Numbered from the stretch's first letter, positions 1-9,089 are shown. The stretch: 64,000 nucleotides of DNA from Hydrogenophaga sp040372165 (GCF_040372165.1 NZ_BAABWG010000003.1:248001-312000), one strand, 5' to 3'. Notes: a model not told the origin generated them from the sequence alone. A program made the numbers and translations.

Positions 1-670
1 CATTCTGCATGCGCAGCAAAGTGCTCTTGAGAGCTTCCGCACGTGGCGTGCTCACTGCGATGGCGGACACATTGAGCGCAATGCCATCGGCACGGTCGAC
101 TGCAGATACCAGCTTGGCCAGTTCTTCGCCTTCCTGAGCCCGGCGGCGCATGCCCGATACCAGTACGATCTCCAGCGCTGTCTGCACCACCACGTACCCG
201 GCATGCAGCAGCACGCGCATGAAGTTGGCCTCCTGCATGCAGTAGAAGCCAAAGCCAGCTGCCTGCAGGCGATCAAACAGAACATGGTGAACCGCGAACA
301 ATCCTGCCGCGTACACCACAGGCTTCCAGTCCATGTAAACCAGCAGCAAGGCCAAAGTGACGAATACGCCGAAGTGGTACTCGAGTTCGCCGTGGGCCAG
401 CTGGATATGCAGCGCCACCTGAGCCACTTGCACCGTCGCCAGGACGAACCTCGAGATGGCCGTGCCCTTGAACATGGCATAGACGCCGGCGCCCAGTGCA
501 GCGCCTGCTACTGCACCGATCAGGCCAACTGTTGGCTCGTAGTAGAAGAACCCCAGACCGGCCGAGAACGCCGAGCTGAGCAATACCGCCATGAGCATGA
601 CCTGATCGCCCAGAACCTTTTGACGGGGCGTGTGCTTCCCGCCTCTTTGTAAGTCAGATTTCGCTGTCAT
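1..670 (-). CDS. Methyl-accepting chemotaxis protein with polytopic membrane sensor, N-terminal part (truncated by window edge)
   Basis: About 223 residues are visible before the left edge. A short basic N-terminus is followed by five or so hydrophobic helices, and then a charged region with the motif RRRAQEGEELAKL leads into what should be the cytoplasmic signalling part outside the window. The membrane part carries HIQLAHGELEYHF, MDWKP and VHHVLF, a pattern of conserved His and Glu residues known from membrane sensor domains of some MCPs and GGDEF proteins; no ligand can be named. It lies 45 bp after the preceding MCP in the same direction, so it is probably the last gene of a cheW-MCP-MCP-MCP operon. 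The start at 670 is chosen because AAGGG lies 9 nt upstream; an in-frame ATG at 679 is the alternative. Assignment as an MCP rests on the context and the post-membrane linker, because the signalling domain is not visible. Confidence 0.65.
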   Translation of the reverse strand, partial: MTAKSDLQRGGKHTPRQKVLGDQVMLMAVLLSSAFSAGLGFFYYEPTVGLIGAVAGAALGAGVYAMFKGTAISRFVLATVQVAQVALHIQLAHGELEYHFGVFVTLALLLVYMDWKPVVYAAGLFAVHHVLFDRLQAAGFGFYCMQEANFMRVLLHAGYVVVQTALEIVLVSGMRRRAQEGEELAKLVSAVDRADGIALNVSAIAVSTPRAEALKSTLLRMQN

Positions 671-714
671 TTCATTCATCCCTTGCCTGGACTGCCGTTT
701 CGGCAGTCAGTCAT

Positions 715-2469
715 TCAGAACGACTCCCAGTCGCCATCATCGCCCGCGGCTCCTGCCGGTGCCGCTTTGGGCAATGCTGGCGCTGGCGCCTTTTTGGCCG
801 CTGGCGGCAGCTGCTTTGCTGAGCCAGAGGAACCTGCATCCAGTTTCTTGGTTTCCTTTGTGGTTTGCTGCTTGGGCAGCGCCCTTTTCACCGGCACATC
901 CACAATCGATTCGTCGGACGATCCGCCGCTGATCCGGAAGGCCTTGATCACATCAGACAGACGATGTGCCTGCCCTTTGAGGCTCTCCGCTGCAGCCGTG
1001 CTTTGCTCCACCAGCGCTGCGTTTTGCTGCGTCATCTGGTCGAGCTGACTGACAGCCACATTGACCTGATTGATGCCATCGCTTTGCTCGCCGGCCGCCG
1101 CTGTGATCTCGCCAATGATGTCGGTCACACGCTGGACCGAGCTGACGATCTCGCCCATGGTGGACCCGGCTTCGCCCACCAGGCGGGAGCCATCTTCCAC
1201 CTTCTCGACGCTCGCGCCGATCAGGCCCTTGATCTCCTTGGCCGCTTCGGCGCTGCGTTGCGCCAGCGATCGCACTTCTCCTGCAACCACGGCAAAACCT
1301 CGGCCCTGCTCGCCGGCCCGTGCCGCCTCCACGGCTGCATTGAGCGCCAGGATGTTGGTCTGGAAGGCGATCCCGTCAATCACACCGATGATGTCGCTGA
1401 TCTTCTGGCTGCTGCTGTTGATCTCGTTCATGGTGGCGACCACCTGGGAGACCACCTGACCACCACGCTGGGCTGTCTCGGCTGCACTGGCTGCGAGCTG
1501 GTTGGCCTGGCGCGCGGCCTCGGCGCTCTGGCTGACCGTGCTGGTCAACTCTTCCATGCTGGCAGCCGTTTGCTGCAAGTTGCTGGCGGCCTGCTCGGTC
1601 CGGCCGCTCAGATCCTGGTTGCCGGCCGCAATTTCGCTCGATGACGAGTTGATGCTCTCGGCAGCACTGCGCACTTGCGTGATCGAATCATGCAAGGAAT
1701 GCTTCATCTTGGACAAGGCATTGAGCAGGTCGCCCAGCTCATCCTTTCGCTGAGAGCTCAGGCTGCGCGTGAGATCGCCGTTGGTCACTGCATTGGCTGC
1801 TTCCACAGCGGACTTGAGCGGACGCGTCACAGAGCGGGTGATGATGAAAGCCAAAGCCACTGCAATCAGCATGCCGACAACAGCCGCGGCAATCAGCTCG
1901 CCGATCAGGAACTGGATGTCCTGAACAGACTCTTCAATGGCAGCGTCAACGATCGCCGCTTCGTGCGCCTGTAGCGCTTCCATCGCACCCAGGTAATCGT
2001 TGACCGCCGGCAGCACTTTCTGCTCCAGCGCTTCAGTGGCCGTGGGATCGTAGATGGCCACCAGCTCGAAGTAGTCGCTTCGGGCCTTGCGGTACGCCGC
2101 ACGCTTCTCACCAATGTTCGCCAGCATCGCAACGCCCTCTGGATCGGTGATCTTCTCGGTGAGCACGGTCTGCAGTTCACTGATGCGGGCGCTGGTTTCC
2201 TTGATCAGAGGGCTGAAGTATGACTGGACCTGCGGATTGTTGTCCGACTTGCCGATCGCCAGCATCCGGGTCGCGTTCAGGCGGGTGCTCATCACCCACT
2301 CACTGACCATCGCGGCACGCCTGTCTACTTCGATCTGTTCGCGTTCATCGGCTGCGGCATGCTGCAGACCCAGCAACGCCAGCACCGCGACGACCAGCAG
2401 TGCAGCCATCACGGCACCGAAGCCGATACCGAGGCGAACGCCTACCTTCAAGTTGTCAATTGCTTTCAT
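715..2469 (-). CDS. Methyl-accepting chemotaxis protein (Tar-like, four-helix ligand domain)
   Basis: This 584-aa transmembrane receptor reports periplasmic signals to CheA/CheW. A first membrane helix spans about residues 10-35, a periplasmic four-helix-bundle domain about 36-185 and a second helix about 187-211, followed by HAMP and the long signalling coiled coil. The highly conserved hairpin tip EQGRGFAVVAGEVRSLAQRS is present. The protein ends in DWESF, which resembles the NWETF tether that binds CheR and CheB in enterobacterial high-abundance receptors. A Pro/Ala-rich linker precedes that tail. It follows the 729-aa receptor by 46 bp and shares with it an almost identical coding stretch for the signalling domain. 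The ligand is unknown. Confidence 0.93.
   Translation of the reverse strand: MKAIDNLKVGVRLGIGFGAVMAALLVVAVLALLGLQHAAADEREQIEVDRRAAMVSEWVMSTRLNATRMLAIGKSDNNPQVQSYFSPLIKETSARISELQTVLTEKITDPEGVAMLANIGEKRAAYRKARSDYFELVAIYDPTATEALEQKVLPAVNDYLGAMEALQAHEAAIVDAAIEESVQDIQFLIGELIAAAVVGMLIAVALAFIITRSVTRPLKSAVEAANAVTNGDLTRSLSSQRKDELGDLLNALSKMKHSLHDSITQVRSAAESINSSSSEIAAGNQDLSGRTEQAASNLQQTAASMEELTSTVSQSAEAARQANQLAASAAETAQRGGQVVSQVVATMNEINSSSQKISDIIGVIDGIAFQTNILALNAAVEAARAGEQGRGFAVVAGEVRSLAQRSAEAAKEIKGLIGASVEKVEDGSRLVGEAGSTMGEIVSSVQRVTDIIGEITAAAGEQSDGINQVNVAVSQLDQMTQQNAALVEQSTAAAESLKGQAHRLSDVIKAFRISGGSSDESIVDVPVKRALPKQQTTKETKKLDAGSSGSAKQLPPAAKKAPAPALPKAAPAGAAGDDGDWESF
1000..1640. repeat. Direct repeat, copy 1 (MCP signalling-domain coding DNA)
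   Basis: The stretch encoding the signalling domain of the 584-aa receptor is nearly identical at DNA level to 2828-3468 in the neighbouring receptor gene, with an offset of about 1828 bp. Identity extends over third codon positions, whereas the sensor domains are unrelated. This points to recent duplication or gene conversion of the output domain. Confidence 0.8.
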
Positions 2470-2515
2470 TTCGATTTACCCGATGCAGATAAGAACTCAG
2501 CTTCGCACGCCCTTG

Positions 2516-4705
2516 TCAGAAGCTCTCCCAATCACCTTCGTCCGAGCCTGAGGCGGTGGACTTGGCAATGGGCTGTGGCGCTGGAGGCGTCGGCGCCTTG
2601 GCCTTGGCCGCGGCGGCCGGTGGCGCTTCAACGGCCGGCGCCCCCGATTTCGGTGCGGAGGAGCCCAGCGCAGCCACCTTCTTGGGCGTTGCTGCAGCCG
2701 GCTTCATGGCTTTGATTTCGACCGTCTCCACCGCTCCTGAATCTGCGCCCGCGCCATCCACACGGAACACACCAATCACATCGGAGAGGCGACGCGCCTG
2801 ATCTCTCAGGCTTTCTGCGGCAGCCGCGCTTTGCTCCACCAGCGCTGCGTTTTGCTGCGTCATCTGGTCGAGCTGGCTGACAGCCACATTGACCTGATTG
2901 ATGCCGTCGTTCTGCTCACCCGTTGCAGCGGTGATCTCGCCAATGATGTCGGTCACACGCTGGACCGAGCTGACGATCTCACCCATGGTGGACCCGGCTT
3001 CGCCTACCAGGCGGGAGCCATCTTCCACCTTCTCGACGCTCGCGCCGATCAGGCCCTTGATCTCTTTGGCCGCTTCGGCGCTGCGTTGCGCCAGCGATCG
3101 CACTTCTCCTGCGACCACGGCAAAACCTCGGCCCTGCTCGCCGGCCCGCGCCGCTTCCACGGCCGCGTTGAGTGCCAGGATATTGGTCTGGAAAGCGATG
3201 CCGTCGATCACACCGATGATGTCGCTGATCTTCTGACTGCTGCTGTTGATCTCGTCCATGGTGGCAACCACCTGGGAGACCACCTGACCACCACGTTGGG
3301 CCGTCTCGGCTGCACTGGCGGCGAGCTGGTTGGCCTGGCGCGCGGCCTCGGCGCTCTGGCTGACCGTGCTGGTCAGCTCTTCCATACTGGCAGCCGTTTG
3401 CTGCAAGTTGCTGGCGGCCTGCTCGGTCCGGCCGCTCAGATCCTGGTTGCCGGTGGCAATCTCGCTCGAAGCGCTGTTGATGTTGCCGGCCGCATGCTTG
3501 AGGTCGGTCACCATGCTGACATAACGGCCCCGCATGTTCTCAATTTCATTGACGACCAGACCCACCTCATCCTTGCGCTGGCTGCCAAAGGCATGCGACA
3601 GGTCGCCAGAGGAAACCCGCGTGATCATGGCCACCAGGTCCTGAAGCGGGCGACTCACATGACGTCGCACCAGCCAGAAAATGCACATGCCGGTGATCAG
3701 CGTGGCACCCGCCAGAAGCGCCCAGAAGGAGTAGATGGTTTCCCAATGGGTCGCCATGGCTTCGGTGTCAGAGACCTCAGCCACAACCCACCAGCCGCCC
3801 GCCTCGGCCTCTCGCTTGACCAGCCAGGGGCTGCTCAGGTCAGGCTTGATCAGCGGATACCCGGGGTCGATCCAGGCGGACTTCTCTGATCGCATCGCAG
3901 CCAGCATCGGCCCAGCCTCGGGCAGTGCCTCCAGAACCTTCTTGCCCGTCAGCGTGGGGTGAATGACAAACACGGCGTCTTCGTCACTGGCGCGTGGGTC
4001 GATCACGGTCACGGCACCCGACTGGAAGAAGCGGGTTTCGTCCACCAGCTTGTTCAGCGACGCGCGGAAGTCACTCGTATCGAAACCGATGAACAGGATG
4101 CCCACCACCTGACCGGCGTCATCCTTGACAGCCTCGTAATGGGTCATGTACTGCTTGCCAAACAGGGTGGCCGGGCCTGTGTACGTACCGCCATCGAGCA
4201 TCATCTTGTACGCCGGGTGGTTTCGGTCAAGCGTCGTTCCCATGGCGCGCGATCCGTCCTGCTTTTTCAGCGACGTCGTCACACGAAGAAAGTCGTCTCC
4301 CGTGCGCATGAACACCGTGGCGACACCGCCGGTGTTGGCACTGAATTCGTCCACGTCGAGCAAGTTGTCGTTGATCACCATCAGCTGGTTCGACAGTGTG
4401 TTGTTCTCGACGTCCAGCTCGAAGGAGTGGGTGAACTTGTTCCGGAATGGAATGTAGGCCTTGGCGGTCATCTCCCGCGCGGTCTTGTCAAACGCATCGA
4501 TGGAGTGGGCCATCGAGTCGACCTTGTCTCCCACCCAGAGCACGATGCGGTCGCGGGAGCGGTCTTCGGCGACCAGCGCCATGACTGCGCTGATGCTGAT
4601 CAGCACAATCGCCATGGCCGCGGCGGAGAGCAGCGCTACCTTGCGTGCGACCGATGCCTTCAGCGTTTTCGTGCCGCTCGAGGTTTCTTTGGAATTGCGT
4701 GCCAT
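2516..4705 (-). CDS. Methyl-accepting chemotaxis protein with Cache-type sensor
   Basis: This 729-aa receptor has one membrane helix near residues 22-46, a large periplasmic region of about 280 residues, a second helix near 325-347, HAMP, and a complete signalling domain with the tip EQGRGFAVVAGEVRSLAQRS. The periplasmic region contains the Cache_3-Cache_2 style motifs GVATVFMRTGDDFLRVTTSL and GKQYMTHYEAVKDDAGQVVG, which suggests sensing of a small carboxylate or similar ligand; the ligand is inferred only from the family. The protein ends in DWESF, a probable CheR/CheB tether. It starts 21 bp after the cheW stop codon and is therefore very likely cotranscribed with cheW. Confidence 0.94.
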   Translation of the reverse strand: MARNSKETSSGTKTLKASVARKVALLSAAAMAIVLISISAVMALVAEDRSRDRIVLWVGDKVDSMAHSIDAFDKTAREMTAKAYIPFRNKFTHSFELDVENNTLSNQLMVINDNLLDVDEFSANTGGVATVFMRTGDDFLRVTTSLKKQDGSRAMGTTLDRNHPAYKMMLDGGTYTGPATLFGKQYMTHYEAVKDDAGQVVGILFIGFDTSDFRASLNKLVDETRFFQSGAVTVIDPRASDEDAVFVIHPTLTGKKVLEALPEAGPMLAAMRSEKSAWIDPGYPLIKPDLSSPWLVKREAEAGGWWVVAEVSDTEAMATHWETIYSFWALLAGATLITGMCIFWLVRRHVSRPLQDLVAMITRVSSGDLSHAFGSQRKDEVGLVVNEIENMRGRYVSMVTDLKHAAGNINSASSEIATGNQDLSGRTEQAASNLQQTAASMEELTSTVSQSAEAARQANQLAASAAETAQRGGQVVSQVVATMDEINSSSQKISDIIGVIDGIAFQTNILALNAAVEAARAGEQGRGFAVVAGEVRSLAQRSAEAAKEIKGLIGASVEKVEDGSRLVGEAGSTMGEIVSSVQRVTDIIGEITAATGEQNDGINQVNVAVSQLDQMTQQNAALVEQSAAAAESLRDQARRLSDVIGVFRVDGAGADSGAVETVEIKAMKPAAATPKKVAALGSSAPKSGAPAVEAPPAAAAKAKAPTPPAPQPIAKSTASGSDEGDWESF
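2828..3468. repeat. Direct repeat, copy 2 (MCP signalling-domain coding DNA)
   Basis: Partner of 1000-1640. Only scattered single-base differences are seen when the two stretches are read side by side, for example around the codons for the hairpin tip. Confidence 0.8.
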
Positions 4706-4726
4706 TCGGCTACCCTCCGAGTCAGA

Positions 4727-5257
4727 TCACTGCAGTTGCTGGGACATGTCGATCAGGCCCATGTCGGCGCTGGACATCAACGCGGCAATGTCCATCAGGA
4801 TGAGCATGCGTTCGCCGACACTGGCGATGCCGGTGATGAAAGTCGTGTCGACCGAGGTATTCATCTCAGGAGAGGGCTTGATGGACTCCTTGTCCAGCTC
4901 CAGCACATCAGAGACCGAGTCGACCACTGCACCCACCACGCGTCCATGCACATTGAGCACGATCACCACGGTGAATCCGTTGTACTCCACCGACTCGCAC
5001 CCGAGCTTGATGCGAAGGTCGACCACCGGCACAATCACGCCGCGCAGGTTGACCACGCCTTTGATGAAGGAAGGTGCGTTGGCAATACGGGTCGGCTCCT
5101 CATAGGAGCGAATCTCCTGCACGCGCAGTATGTCGATACCGTACTCTTCGCCTCCCAGGCGAAAGGTCAGGAATTCTGCGTGGCTGGCATTGTGTGCCGC
5201 GATGGCTCTTGTGCCGTCCTGACGGCCCACAGAAGCTGCTTCGTTCTGCATGTCCAT
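4727..5257 (-). CDS. cheW: Chemotaxis adaptor protein CheW
   Basis: This 176-aa CheW-domain protein couples receptors to the kinase CheA. The typical SH3-like sequence is present: FLTFRLGGEEYGIDILRVQEI, then IKGVVNLRGVIVPVVDLR and GAVVDSVSDVLEL. The start was placed at the ATG at 5257 because GAGG lies 9 nt upstream; an upstream TTG would add five residues but has no ribosome site. It is the first gene of a receptor operon running towards lower coordinates. No cheA, cheB or cheR is in the window, so it either supplies a core system elsewhere or is an accessory adaptor for these receptors. Confidence 0.95.
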   Translation of the reverse strand: MDMQNEAASVGRQDGTRAIAAHNASHAEFLTFRLGGEEYGIDILRVQEIRSYEEPTRIANAPSFIKGVVNLRGVIVPVVDLRIKLGCESVEYNGFTVVIVLNVHGRVVGAVVDSVSDVLELDKESIKPSPEMNTSVDTTFITGIASVGERMLILMDIAALMSSADMGLIDMSQQLQ

Positions 5258-5295
5258 GGTTGGAATCCTCAAAAAACACTGTCAAGGTCCTAGGA

Positions 5296-5322
5296 CTATC
5301 GGCCGAAGTGTTCCATCCTGAA
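5296..5322 (-). promoter_or_regulatory. Candidate flagellar sigma-28 promoter of cheW
   Basis: On the minus strand TTCA is followed by 15 nt and then GCCGATAG, close to the sigma-28 pattern TAAA-N15-GCCGATAA. It lies about 38 bp upstream of the cheW start. The -10 match is 7/8 and the -35 match is weak, so this is a candidate only. Confidence 0.45.
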
Positions 5323-5460
5323 GCGCAGAAAAACAGCCACTTGTCGGTACTCCAATGCGCAAAAGCCTCCAATTGCATACCGAAGTACGCACTCGGAGGC
5401 TCTGCGATTCATCGCGTCGCGTGATGAATTTCCGCGACGCCATGCGACGTCGGGAGAGGG

Positions 5461-7023
5461 TCAGTTCAGTGTCATCTGGCGGGTCTTGAAGACAGAGACC
5501 GCCTGCACCAACAGTTCTGACTGGTCTCGCAAGCTGCTGGCAGCCGCCGCACTTTCCTCGACCAATGCGGCGTTCTGCTGCGTGGTCTGGTCCATCTGAC
5601 TGACAGCCTGGCCCACCTGGCCCATGCCAGTGGCCTGCTCCCGACTGGCGTGACTGATCTCTGCCACCAGATCGCGCAAGCGCTGAACAGACTCCACAGT
5701 GCGCGACATGGTCTCGCCTGCCTGATCCACCAAAGCGGTGCCCTGCTCGACCTGACCCACGCTGGCCGAGATCAGCTCCTTGATCTCCTTGGCAGCTGCC
5801 GCGCTGCGCTGCGCCAGGGTACGCACCTCGCCCGCCACCACAGCAAAACCCCGGCCTTGCTCCCCGGCCCGCGCCGCCTCGACCGCGGCGTTCAATGCCA
5901 GGATGTTGGTCTGGAAAGCGATGCCGTCAATCACCCCGATGATGTCGTTGATCCGGCGTGACGACTCTTCGATGCCGCGCATGGTCTGCACCACATTGCC
6001 CACCACTTCTCCGCCAGTCACGACCTCATTCGTGGTCTGAACGGCCAGGCGACTGGCCTCCTCGGCGTTGTCTGAGTTGTTCTTGACCGTCGAACCGATC
6101 TGCTCCATGGATGCCGCCGTCTGCTGCAAGGCACTGGCCTGCTCTTCGGTGCGCTGGCTCAGGTCGTGATTGCCGGTGGCGATCTGCGAGCTGGCGGTTG
6201 CGACCTGCTCAGCGTTTTCGCGAACCCGTCCCACCAGCCGATTGAGCTGGCTGGCCATCTGCCCCATGGCCGCCATCACGCTGTTCCCGGCGTGGGATGG
6301 CACCCGGATTTCGTGAGACAGATCACCATCAGCGATAGCCCTGGCCACGGCACTGACTTCATGGGGCTCACCGCCGAGCTGACGCTGCAAGCGCCTCGAG
6401 AAGAACAGGACACCGGCTGTACCGATCAGCAAGGACAGACACAACACAGCACCATTCAGGGCGATCAGGAAGCCGATCTGATCTTCACCATCGTCGTGAA
6501 CCTGTTTTGAGACATCGAGCTGCACCTGAATGAGATCACCGATCACCCCTTGCAAGGGATCGAAGCCCGGGTACATCTGATCGGCGGTATAGCGGGCCAG
6601 GCCCTCCCTGTCTCCGTTCGCAATCAGCTGCTCCAAAGTGGCGGCCGAGGCGTCGGTCACCTCGCGCGCGGCCTCGAATTTCGTGACCAGCACCCGCTCC
6701 TGCGGCACCAGGTTGTTTCCGGTATAGGCTTGCCACTCGGCGTCAACGACTGACTTGGCGTCTGCCATGGCCTTCAGCGCTTCTTCCTGACTCAGTGCGC
6801 CATCACGGTACTTGTGGGCAGTGTCCACCATGTTGACCGCGTACATGTCGGCAATGCTCTTGAGTTGCTTGAGCGGCACCACCCGATCCTCATACATGCT
6901 GAGCATCGCCTTGTTGCGCTCCAGGCTCTCGTAGATTCCGAGGCCTGCCACCACACACAGCAGGCCGACAAACACAGCGCCCAGTGCCATCAACTGGGTC
7001 TGCACTCGCATGGGAGACTTCAT
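5461..7023 (-). CDS. Methyl-accepting chemotaxis protein (four-helix ligand domain)
   Basis: This 520-aa receptor has a first membrane helix about residues 9-27, a periplasmic four-helix-bundle domain (MCP_1/TarH type) of about 160 residues, a second helix about 190-212, HAMP and a signalling domain with tip EQGRGFAVVAGEVRTLAQRS. It ends in KTRQMTLN and has no DWESF-type tether, unlike the two receptors downstream. The start at 7023 is supported by GGAGG 6 nt upstream. Its stop codon is about 200 bp upstream of the cheW start, so it probably forms its own transcription unit. The ligand is unknown. Confidence 0.93.
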   Translation of the reverse strand: MKSPMRVQTQLMALGAVFVGLLCVVAGLGIYESLERNKAMLSMYEDRVVPLKQLKSIADMYAVNMVDTAHKYRDGALSQEEALKAMADAKSVVDAEWQAYTGNNLVPQERVLVTKFEAAREVTDASAATLEQLIANGDREGLARYTADQMYPGFDPLQGVIGDLIQVQLDVSKQVHDDGEDQIGFLIALNGAVLCLSLLIGTAGVLFFSRRLQRQLGGEPHEVSAVARAIADGDLSHEIRVPSHAGNSVMAAMGQMASQLNRLVGRVRENAEQVATASSQIATGNHDLSQRTEEQASALQQTAASMEQIGSTVKNNSDNAEEASRLAVQTTNEVVTGGEVVGNVVQTMRGIEESSRRINDIIGVIDGIAFQTNILALNAAVEAARAGEQGRGFAVVAGEVRTLAQRSAAAAKEIKELISASVGQVEQGTALVDQAGETMSRTVESVQRLRDLVAEISHASREQATGMGQVGQAVSQMDQTTQQNAALVEESAAAASSLRDQSELLVQAVSVFKTRQMTLN

Positions 7024-7202
7024 GACCATCCTCCGGATTTGAAGATGCCTGATCCCGCCAGCCCTCACCCTTCAAGAAAGGCCACAGGTTTCACGGCGAG
7101 ACCAAACGAAACACCAGAGAGGCCGAACGACACCGCATCGAGCATCAACTGGTACTGTTGGGTATTTCGACAATGGTCTGCGATTTCTTGAGCCCTTAGT
7201 AC

Positions 7203-7229
7203 AAAAAAAAGCCGACTCAATGCCGGCTT
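7203..7229 (-). terminator. Rho-independent terminator after metW
   Basis: Read on the minus strand, AAGCCG and CGGCTT form a 6-bp stem around a 9-nt loop, followed directly by eight T. It lies about 50 bp past the metW stop codon. Confidence 0.75.
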
Positions 7230-7281
7230 CTTTGGTCTTCAGCGTCAAACACTGAATCAAGTATTAATGCGCTGCTTTCAT

Positions 7282-7863
7282 TCAGTTCGATAGCTTGAAG
7301 ACTGCGGTACTGGCCAGCAAGTTGGGCCATTGACGCACCTCCTGGCCTTCGTGAAAGCCAAAGCTGTCGACAATCTTCAGCCCACAATTGCGCGCCAGCA
7401 CCCCGAAGTCTGCATACGTGCCGACGCGGATGTTGGGCGTGTCATACCACTGGTATGGCAGCCGCTTGGTCACCGGCATGCGCCCTCGCAAGACATCCAT
7501 TCGGTTGGGCCAGTGAGCGAAGTTGGGAAAGGCCACCACGCCAATGCGCCCGACCCGCGCAGTTTCGCGCAGCATGGTTTCGGCATTGCGCAAATGCTGC
7601 AGCGTATCGATCTGCAGAACCACATCGAAAGCCTTGTCCTCAAACATGGTCAGGCCATCTTCAAGATTGAGCTGCAAGACATTGACGCCCCGGCCCATGC
7701 AGGCAAGCACCTTCTGGTCGCTGATCTCCACGCCGTAGCCTGTGCACTGGCGCGTTTGCTGAAGGTGAGACAGCAATGCACCGTCACCGCAACCGAGATC
7801 CAGCACATGCGAGCCAGCAGGAACAAGCTGGGCAATGCGTTCGATGATGGACAGATGGCTCAT
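7282..7863 (-). CDS. metW: Methionine biosynthesis protein MetW (SAM-dependent methyltransferase fold)
   Basis: This 193-aa protein has the class I methyltransferase signature VLDLGCGDGALLSHL near residues 20-34, then GYGVEISD and the acidic strand DVVLQIDTLQHL. MetW accompanies MetX in many Proteobacteria and is needed for full homoserine acyltransferase activity; the exact reaction is not settled. The start codon overlaps the metX stop by 4 nt (ATGA), so the two are translationally coupled and share the riboswitch upstream of metX. Confidence 0.95.
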   Translation of the reverse strand: MSHLSIIERIAQLVPAGSHVLDLGCGDGALLSHLQQTRQCTGYGVEISDQKVLACMGRGVNVLQLNLEDGLTMFEDKAFDVVLQIDTLQHLRNAETMLRETARVGRIGVVAFPNFAHWPNRMDVLRGRMPVTKRLPYQWYDTPNIRVGTYADFGVLARNCGLKIVDSFGFHEGQEVRQWPNLLASTAVFKLSN

Positions 7864-9089
7864 GCTGCCGCCTCCTGCAGCCCTGCCAAGCCATGGCTCA
7901 CGGTCTTGTCAAAGAAAGCTCGCACGGCCTGGTGATAGCGTTCGTCATTGAGCAAGAAGGCGTCATGCCCATGCGGCGCATCAATCTCCGCATAGCTGAC
8001 CGAGCGCCGGTTGTCGAGCAGCGCTTTGACGATTTCGCGGCTGCGCTCGGGCGAGAAGCGCCAGTCCGTAGAGAAGCTGACCACCAGAAAGCGGGCCGTG
8101 GCCCGCGCCAGTGCCGCCGACAGATCCCCTCCGAAAGCGCCGGCGGGGTCGAAATAGTCCAGTGCGCGCGTGATCAGCAGATAGGTATTGGCGTCAAAGT
8201 ACTCGCTGAACTTGTTGCCCTGGTGCCGCAGGTAGCTCTCGATCTGGAATTCGACATCCTGGGTCGAGTAACGATAGGGCCAGGGTTGTGTCTGCGCCTG
8301 CTCTGTGTCCCCCCCCGAAGCGACCGCCGCCTGCGCCGCAGATCCCACATCGGCCGGCCGAAGCTGGCGCCCGAACTTGGCATTCATCACGTCATCGCTG
8401 AGGTAGGTGATGTGCCCGATCATGCGCGCAATGCGCAAGCCCCGGCGGGGCAGCGTGTTGTGCCGCAAGTAATGCCCCTCATGGAAATCCGGGTCGGTCA
8501 CGATGGCTCGCCTGGCGACCTCATTGAACGCGATGTTCTCCGCCGTCAGGTTCGGCGCGCTGGCCACCACCACGGCATGACGCACCCGATCCGGGTATTG
8601 CAGCGTCCAGGAAAGGGTTTGCATGCCTCCCAGGCTGCCCCCCATCACGGCGGCCAGCGTGTCGATTCCCATGGCATCGAGCAGTCGGGCCTGGGCATTG
8701 ACCCAGTCCTCCACTGTGACCACCGGAAAGTCCGCGCCCCACGCCTGCCCGGTCGCCGGGTTGATGTGGGTGGGCCCTGTTGAGCCAAAGCACGATCCCA
8801 GGTTGTTCACGCCAATGACAAAAAAGCGGTCGGTATCCACCGGCTTGCCCGGCCCCACCATGTTGTCCCACCAGCCCTCGCTCCTGGGCAGGGCATTGCC
8901 GGATTCATCGGCATGGACACCTGCGACATGCTGGGAGGCGTTGAGGGCATGGCATATCAGCACCGCATTGGATCGGTCGGCATTGAGTTGGCCATAGGTT
9001 TCCACCACCAGCTCATACGCTGGCAACACCGCGCCACTTTGCAAGGGCAGCGGCTCTTCAAATCGAAAGGTCTGGGGCGTGACGATCAA
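7860..9089 (-). CDS. metX: Homoserine O-acyltransferase MetX
   Basis: This 409-aa alpha/beta-hydrolase-fold enzyme acylates homoserine with acetyl- or succinyl-CoA in the first committed step of methionine synthesis. The nucleophile elbow GGSLGGM puts Ser at 152; Asp342 in STDW and His375 in PHGHD complete the triad. The start is TTG, fixed by the conserved N-terminus ending in PLPLQSG and the absence of a usable ATG upstream. A five-codon reading frame, ATG to TGA (MKAYR), ends across this TTG and could couple translation. Residues about 245-275 (DVGSAAQAAVASGGDTEQ and neighbours) look like an insertion relative to the family. It is the first gene of metXW, behind a SAM-II-like riboswitch and terminator. 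Confidence 0.95.
   Translation of the reverse strand: MIVTPQTFRFEEPLPLQSGAVLPAYELVVETYGQLNADRSNAVLICHALNASQHVAGVHADESGNALPRSEGWWDNMVGPGKPVDTDRFFVIGVNNLGSCFGSTGPTHINPATGQAWGADFPVVTVEDWVNAQARLLDAMGIDTLAAVMGGSLGGMQTLSWTLQYPDRVRHAVVVASAPNLTAENIAFNEVARRAIVTDPDFHEGHYLRHNTLPRRGLRIARMIGHITYLSDDVMNAKFGRQLRPADVGSAAQAAVASGGDTEQAQTQPWPYRYSTQDVEFQIESYLRHQGNKFSEYFDANTYLLITRALDYFDPAGAFGGDLSAALARATARFLVVSFSTDWRFSPERSREIVKALLDNRRSVSYAEIDAPHGHDAFLLNDERYHQAVRAFFDKTVSHGLAGLQEAAA

Noticed and set aside
865..5293. Long plus-strand frames opposite the receptor genes (for example 2831-3889 and 3959-5293)
   Set aside because: They mirror the codon pattern of the real receptor and cheW genes and show no protein features.
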